Source of the DNA: CBDFKV01 sp965249035
Lineage (GTDB): Bacteria; Pseudomonadota; Gammaproteobacteria; Arenicellales; Poriferihabitantaceae
Direction of reading: 5' to 3'
DNA length: 64,000 bases
NCBI GenBank assembly: GCA_965249035.1
Contig: CBDFKV010000007.1
Coordinates: 1,116,001-1,180,000, forward strand
Shown here piece after piece: positions 59,812 to 64,000 of the stretch (position 1 is its first letter; every line of letters begins with the position of its first letter). The notes beneath the pieces are model-generated. The model was given only the letters and a program-made list of their open reading frames with translations, was not told the origin of the DNA and ran no database searches. Both the position numbers and the translations under genes were made by a program.

Positions 59812-61074
59812 ATCAAACCTCCTGAATCAAATTTCGAGTGTTATCTCGTTGGCGGAGCCGTACGCGATCAATTGTTGGGTTTAGCCATCAATGACCGTGA
59901 CTGGGTGGTGATTGGAGCCAGCCCTGAGCAAATGATCAAACACGGCTTTCGTCCAATTGGCACAGATTTCCCAGTGTTTTTACACCCACACAACCACGAA
60001 GAATACGCGCTAGCCCGTACCGAACGCAAGACCGGCCCGGGATATTCTGGCTTCCATTTTCATGCGGCACCTGACGTGACGCTCGAACAGGATTTAGCCA
60101 GGCGCGACTTGACCATCAACGCCATTGCTCAAGCTAGCAATGGTGATTTAATCGACCCATTTAATGGTCAATCAGACATTAAAAGCCGCCATTTACGCCA
60201 CGTCTCTGATGCATTTGTTGAAGACCCAGTGCGTATTCTGCGGGTGGCGCGCTTTGCTGCTCGATTTCAAGCTTTTGATTTCAAAATTGCGCCTGAAACT
60301 CAACATCTGATGCAATCACTGGTTGACAGTGGAGAAGTTGATAATTTGACGCAAGAACGCGTTTGGCAGGAATGTCATAACGCCCTATTAACCCCAAAGC
60401 CGTCGGTTTTCTTCACCACGCTGCGCGAATGTGGGGCGTTAAACAAACTGCTACCCGAAGTTGATGCACTATTTGGCGTACCACAACCAGAAGCCTATCA
60501 CCCCGAGATTGATAGTGGCATTCATACTCTGCTCGCTCTGGATCGTGCGCGCGAATTGAGCGATGACCCGCAGGTGATATTCGCCACGCTCACCCATGAT
60601 TTAGGCAAAGCCCTAACCCCCAAACGCTTTTTACCCGCCCATCACGGCCATGAAGCGGCGGGCGTACCATTGGTTGACGCTTTATGTGATCGCCTGCGCG
60701 TGCCGAATGCTTATCGGTCACTGGCACGTTTGGTCTGTGAGCAACACTTGTTGATGCATCGCTTGAAAGAACTAAAACCCACGACAGCGCTAAAACTGCT
60801 GACTCGGCTGGATGCGTTTCGCAAGCCTGAGCGAATCGATCAATTTGCGCTCGCCTGCCAAGCGGACTCTCAAGGGCGAACGGGCCACTACCCGTCTCGG
60901 CCTTATTTGAATACTGCTCGGCTAATGGCTTATTTTGAAGCCGCTAATGCGGTTGATAGCGCAGGAATTGCGGCCAATGTGGAACCTAAAAAAATAGGTC
61001 ACGCGATTGATAAAGCGCGTATAACAGCAATCGCCAGAGTCAAAGTACACCATTCTGACGACAACCCCACTTAA
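59797..61074 (+). CDS. cca: multifunctional CCA tRNA nucleotidyltransferase with HD domain
   Basis: Cca adds or repairs the 3' CCA of tRNAs. The 425-residue class II enzyme has the catalytic head YLVGGAVRDQLLGL...DRDWVVIG with the DxD acidic pair, RRDLTINAIAQ, EDPVRILRVARFAARF, and a C-terminal HD domain (THDLGKALTP, HHGHEAAG), giving phosphatase/phosphodiesterase activities as in E. coli. The ATG at 59797 lies inside the 5' end of the divergent aminopeptidase gene; no later in-frame start precedes the conserved strand, so the overlap is real. It overlaps the downstream convergent tlpA-like gene by four bases. Confidence 0.96.
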   Translation: MVKTQIKPPESNFECYLVGGAVRDQLLGLAINDRDWVVIGASPEQMIKHGFRPIGTDFPVFLHPHNHEEYALARTERKTGPGYSGFHFHAAPDVTLEQDLARRDLTINAIAQASNGDLIDPFNGQSDIKSRHLRHVSDAFVEDPVRILRVARFAARFQAFDFKIAPETQHLMQSLVDSGEVDNLTQERVWQECHNALLTPKPSVFFTTLRECGALNKLLPEVDALFGVPQPEAYHPEIDSGIHTLLALDRARELSDDPQVIFATLTHDLGKALTPKRFLPAHHGHEAAGVPLVDALCDRLRVPNAYRSLARLVCEQHLLMHRLKELKPTTALKLLTRLDAFRKPERIDQFALACQADSQGRTGHYPSRPYLNTARLMAYFEAANAVDSAGIAANVEPKKIGHAIDKARITAIARVKVHHSDDNPT

Positions 61075-61556
61075 TGCGCGGCGATGAGACGCTCGACTTC
61101 GCCTAAATTCAGAGCACCTGCTTTTGCCAGCACCACTTCACCCGCCGGGTTTAGCAATATAAAGGTTGGCGTCGCCCGAAAGTGCTTGCCGGTCAAGCTG
61201 CCATAGAAATCCTGCGCACCCGCCACATCGGCGATCATGTTCGGAAAAGTAACGCCGTGTTCGTCAATAAATCGCTGCGCTTTACGAACTTTACGCACTC
61301 CGTCGACCGATATGCCGACCACTACTGCGTCTTTATCGGCATGCGCCTGATGAAATTGCTCCACCTGCGGCGCCTCTTCATTGCAGACATGGCAATACGA
61401 TGCCCACATCATCACGACGGTCCATTTGTCTTTTTGCTGAAAATTGGCCAGATTAACTGGCTGGCCGTCAAAACTACTAAGCGGCGTGCTTGAAGCAGCA
61501 GCAGCCACGACCAACAACAATGCGCCAACCAGCATGGAAAGGAATTTATTGAACAT
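61071..61556 (-). CDS. TlpA-like periplasmic thioredoxin-fold protein
   Basis: A 161-residue protein with a signal peptide or anchor (1-22), then a TlpA/ResA-type fold with redox motif YCHVC (Cys55, Cys58) and the RATPTFILLNPAG cis-proline loop. The CHVC dipeptide differs from the CPPC of the other family member at 12933-13502, so redox potential and partner probably differ. It is convergent with cca. Confidence 0.9.
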   Translation of the reverse strand: MFNKFLSMLVGALLLVVAAAASSTPLSSFDGQPVNLANFQQKDKWTVVMMWASYCHVCNEEAPQVEQFHQAHADKDAVVVGISVDGVRKVRKAQRFIDEHGVTFPNMIADVAGAQDFYGSLTGKHFRATPTFILLNPAGEVVLAKAGALNLGEVERLIAAH

Positions 61557-62035
61557 GGATCAGTACCAAATAGTGATAACGGTACTTTAAGACAAGCGCG
61601 AGCGGATTCAGTTCAATGGATTTATCTCAATAGCCCAGCCGTTGTGATCAACACAACGATAACAGCGCGCGTTTTGAGAATGTTTCGCACTGAAATTTAT
61701 CTTGAAATCGATGATTTGCTCCAGCTGGTACCAATAATCAACACATTGCAAGCGATTAGAAAGCAAAGTGGTCTGACTTGATTGATTTCATCTAGGATGG
61801 TAAAAACTTACCAGATGTTTTTAAAAGGACTGGAAACCAAGTATCATATGTATAGGCGACAAACCAATCGAGTCTGACTCCCTTGGTTGGACTCTATTTC
61901 ACACGTATCCCGTCACCCTGAACTGCGCCTCAATGAACGCTTAAATGCCCGCGTTATTGTCATTGATGATAGTTGCAGCGAAAGCCTCGTTTGAGCCTAT
62001 ATGCCAATGTATCTCATAAAGGCGAACCCCAGGTA
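61557..62035. other. 479-bp intergenic region without recognised gene
   Basis: No supportable gene. A 33-codon frame starting ATG at 61680 has no ribosome site or family. A small GTTGTG/CACAAC inverted repeat lies near 61640. Composition is more AT-rich than the neighbours; it may be a decayed segment. Confidence 0.5.
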
Positions 62036-62479
62036 TTATGCGACCAAGGTCCAAATTGCTGCAACCGCTAGCACAATGTTGGCCAACAGTCCTCCAACGA
62101 AAGCCAAAGTTCTGGGGCCGCCGGCAACTTTTCCGATTCCAGAATAATAGATTGCCCAGAAAACCATTCGAAATGTGAAGTAGATCCCAGCCAACCAGTT
62201 CACCAGCACCGGCGAAGTTCCTGCGATAATTGCCACGAGCAATGCCCAACCAAAAGCTGGAAAACTCTCTGTTGAGTTAGAATAGGCCCGAAGCACCCGA
62301 AAACTGAATTTCGAGTGGTCATACTTTAAGGGCATGCCAGGCACCTGTTCCCCATGCACAAAAGCAAACGGTGCCGTGGCAAAATTCTGGATGAGTGTGG
62401 CCAAAGACAATACTGCCAGGACCAAGAAAGACGGTTGGTAGGCCGAAAGATATGGCACAGCTTCGAAAAGTGAGTTCAT
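62036..62479 (-). CDS. MAPEG family membrane protein
   Basis: A 147-residue protein with four hydrophobic segments and the MAPEG pattern: an N-terminal helix, RVLRAYSNSTESFPAFGWALLVAIIAG (the RAxxNxxE-like motif) and YFTFRMVFWAIYYSGIGKV. MAPEG proteins include microsomal glutathione transferases and related enzymes. The bacterial branch here is uncharacterised. It is 23 bases downstream of the YCII gene on the same strand, so the two form an operon. Confidence 0.88.
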   Translation of the reverse strand: MNSLFEAVPYLSAYQPSFLVLAVLSLATLIQNFATAPFAFVHGEQVPGMPLKYDHSKFSFRVLRAYSNSTESFPAFGWALLVAIIAGTSPVLVNWLAGIYFTFRMVFWAIYYSGIGKVAGGPRTLAFVGGLLANIVLAVAAIWTLVA

Positions 62480-62502
62480 TGGTTTATCCTTAAAATTCTG
62501 AA

Positions 62503-62820
62503 TTACATATCCATTTGCATGGCTTCGGCGATCTCAATGGTGCCACTTCCACTGACATGGGGGCAATCTTTCGCCATGGCGATCGCTTCATCCATTGTTT
62601 CCGCCTGAATAATAGTAATACCGGAAAGAGGATTAGAGCCACCGCCATCTTCCACGCCAGCTTCAGTGATGGTTTTCGATGCACTTACTGGCATGCCGGG
62701 GTCGACGACTGCATCACCAAGACCGGCGCTCCATGCTTTCCATGCTGCCATATGGGCGGCACCTTCTTCTTTGCTTTGAATGTCTGGATTGCCGTGATAG
62801 GCGAGAACGAATTTTGGCAT
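62503..62820 (-). CDS. YCII-related domain protein
   Basis: A 105-residue cytoplasmic protein of the YCII fold (ferredoxin-like alpha-beta): MPKFVLAYHGNPDIQSKEE at the start, and SGITIIQAETMDEAIAMAKDCPHV with the conserved His near the end. Relatives are often encoded next to ECF sigma factors or ArsR regulators and act in small-molecule conversion; the exact role is unknown. A GGAGATTC ribosome site precedes the ATG, and a perfect 24-bp palindrome covers the likely -35 region. Confidence 0.88.
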   Translation of the reverse strand: MPKFVLAYHGNPDIQSKEEGAAHMAAWKAWSAGLGDAVVDPGMPVSASKTITEAGVEDGGGSNPLSGITIIQAETMDEAIAMAKDCPHVSGSGTIEIAEAMQMDM

Positions 62821-62868
62821 TTTTGAATCTCCTGTTTGGTTAGTTTCAAGAGAATTATGGCACGTATT

Positions 62869-62892
62869 TAAATATGTTAAAGAACATATTTA
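62869..62892. promoter_or_regulatory. perfect palindromic operator upstream of the YCII-MAPEG operon
   Basis: TAAATATGTT-AAAG-AACATATTTA: ten perfectly paired bases on each side. On the minus strand its centre overlaps a TTTAAC -35 (about 62876-62881), and a CATAAT -10 lies at 62854-62859. This fits a dimeric repressor site; the regulator is not in the window. Confidence 0.75.
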
Positions 62893-63053
62893 GAACGATG
62901 AGACCTCAGCATAACCGTGGGGTTTGATTGGTCTTGAAGAAATATCCTGAAAATTCTAAAAAATTAGCGAAATAAATCATTTTCATCAACATACTCGGCC
63001 TAATATTGCGATATCCGTCGATTTTCGGCATTTTTCTTCAATTCTAGACACAA

Positions 63054-64000
63054 CTATCCCGCGTAACCGACATCGGGCAAACCATAAAGCATCAGAAATT
63101 TTGCGCCTTTACGTATATTGGACGCCATCGCTGCAATCCCGTAAAACGTTATATTCTTCGCTAGCCCCATATAGCGAGCTCTCGCTAAACCATAGTGTTG
63201 CTTATAGGTTGCAAAGGGGCGTTCACCGCCAGAGCGTGTAACGGCAATCTGTGCATTACGTTTTTTATCCGACTCTGACAATGGATTATTTCGATAGCCT
63301 TTTCGTTGGACCTGATCTTCAATCCCCAAGCCTTTTAGCTTAGTCCGCGTCTCTTCAGAGCTATAGGCAGAATCTGCAAATAACGCCGCCTCATCTCCTA
63401 ACAATAAGGTATCGCGTTCCTGACTATCATGCACATTGCCAGCCGTGACATTTTGACGATGAATAAATCCATCTTCGTCCACGCCTGTATGAACTGAATA
63501 ACCGTAGGTGGACTTTGCTCGGCCACGACTGTCTTTCTTTACATGCCAGTCTGCTTCCTGATCACGCGTAGGCTTACCCTCTTTATTCTTACCTGAACCA
63601 GATTGAGCCGCCTCAATGGGCGTTGCATCTATGATGTTAATGCGCCCTTCGGTCATAATAATATTCTTAGATTCAAGTTGGCGGTTAATCTCACCCAATA
63701 ATTTATCCCATAAGTCATGTTCAACGAGGTTGTTGCGAAAACGCCCCAAGGTAGAAGCTTCTGGCACCTCTGCACCTAACTCAAGATGGCAAAATTTGCG
63801 AAATAATAGATCACGATAAAGACTTTGCGCCAACTGAACGTCTGATAGTTTGTACCATACGCCAAGCAACAAACTTCGAAACAGCGTCAGCAACGGATAA
63901 CTCGGATGACCCGTGCTAGAACCATAGATTGAAGACATCAGACTTTCTAACTCCGACCAATCCAATAATGCCTCTGTATCGTCTAGCGAGCACAAAATAG
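63054..64000 (-). CDS. IS5-family transposase, 5' end outside window
   Basis: At least 313 residues and open to the window edge; the TTG at 63995 is unlikely to be the true start. The N-terminal DUF772 region (GHPSYPLLTLFRSLLLGVWYKLSDVQLAQ...EVPEASTLGRFRNNL) is followed by the DDE domain: NIIDATPIEA (first Asp), a YGYSVHTGVDEDGFIH block, LFADSAYSSEE (second Asp) and GGERPFATYKQHYGL with the YREK-like Glu region. The C-terminal part is complete. It differs from the IS5-type remnant at 42353. Terminal repeats were not identified because one end is outside the window. Confidence 0.9.
   Translation of the reverse strand, partial: ILCSLDDTEALLDWSELESLMSSIYGSSTGHPSYPLLTLFRSLLLGVWYKLSDVQLAQSLYRDLLFRKFCHLELGAEVPEASTLGRFRNNLVEHDLWDKLLGEINRQLESKNIIMTEGRINIIDATPIEAAQSGSGKNKEGKPTRDQEADWHVKKDSRGRAKSTYGYSVHTGVDEDGFIHRQNVTAGNVHDSQERDTLLLGDEAALFADSAYSSEETRTKLKGLGIEDQVQRKGYRNNPLSESDKKRNAQIAVTRSGGERPFATYKQHYGLARARYMGLAKNITFYGIAAMASNIRKGAKFLMLYGLPDVGYAG

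Noticed and set aside
61680..61781. 33-codon frame in the 479-bp gap after the tlpA-like gene
   Set aside because: No ribosome site, no recognisable features; consistent with chance in AT-rich sequence.
1..64000. CRISPR arrays, tRNA or rRNA genes, toxin-antitoxin pairs, prophage genes
   Set aside because: Looked for in the intergenic stretches and among the small frames; none found. Direct repeats present are IS target duplications, the L21 and Hfq coding repeats and the 12-bp promoter repeat.

Overview
The window is a stretch of gammaproteobacterial chromosome. The evidence is gene content and order: rplU-rpmA-obgE-proB, nrdR-ribD-ribE-ribBX-ribH-nusB, yajC-secD-secF, clpS-clpA, guaB-guaA, hfq-hflX-hflK-hflC-(DUF2065)-purA, the uvrA / MFS-ssb divergent pair and mutY-yggX are arrangements typical of that class. 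Base composition looks close to 50% GC, with a more AT-rich accessory segment around 44.3-46.4 kb. The species cannot be read from the sequence. A SoxK-like lipoprotein and extra c-type cytochromes weakly hint at a marine or sulfur-associated lineage.

Layout. 0-7.4 kb: end of a peptide-type ABC transporter binding protein, hemH, divergent mutY-yggX, a secreted trypsin-like protease, a dicarboxylate symporter, a voltage-gated K+ channel and a small zinc-ribbon protein. 7.5-12.9 kb: ssb and a YajR-like MFS carrier divergent from uvrA, then a small periplasmic protein. 12.9-16.5 kb: tlpA-like, clpA, clpS, erpA. 16.7-17.7 kb: an intact IS1595-type insertion sequence with an 8-bp target duplication, inserted between a second yggX paralogue and its probable promoter. 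18-24 kb: tadA, guaA, guaB, lipoprotein, xseA. 24-29 kb: riboflavin block with nusB, pgpA and nrdR, lacking thiL. 29-36.6 kb: secF, secD, yajC, rpsT, proB, obgE, rpmA and rplU. The rplU product carries an 83-residue lysine-rich tail. 36.6-42.2 kb: an ArsR-methyltransferase (SahR-like) regulator with a palindromic operator in its own promoter, followed by metF and metH, forming a compact methionine-cycle operon.

42.2-46.4 kb is the accessory island. It holds an IS5-type remnant, an intact IS1202/ISNCY-type element with a 15-bp target duplication, a diheme cytochrome c and a NapC/NirT tetraheme quinol dehydrogenase, then fused fragments of IS256- and IS481-type transposases. 46.4-48.2 kb: an Lrp/AsnC regulator divergent from a PLP decarboxylase. 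48.2-54 kb: purA, DUF2065, hflC, hflK, hflX, hfq. hflX appears to lack any standard start codon, and hfq has an acidic hexapeptide-repeat tail. 54-61.5 kb: maleylacetoacetate isomerase-like GST, a glycosyltransferase fused to a degenerate HPr-kinase-like domain, ChaC, glyoxalase I, a DUF2520 protein, a lipoprotein aminopeptidase, cca and a TlpA-like thioredoxin. 61.5-64 kb: MAPEG and YCII proteins behind a perfect 10+10 bp palindrome, then an IS5-type transposase running off the window edge.

Functional themes are GTP/riboflavin/methionine metabolism, protein export and quality control, and thiol/glutathione chemistry (GST, ChaC, GloA, TlpA-like proteins). No complete new defence or mobile system is visible. 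The most unusual items are the HprK-like/GT2 fusion, the tails on L21 and Hfq, the non-canonical hflX start, the promoter-separating IS upstream of the second yggX, and the YCII palindrome.
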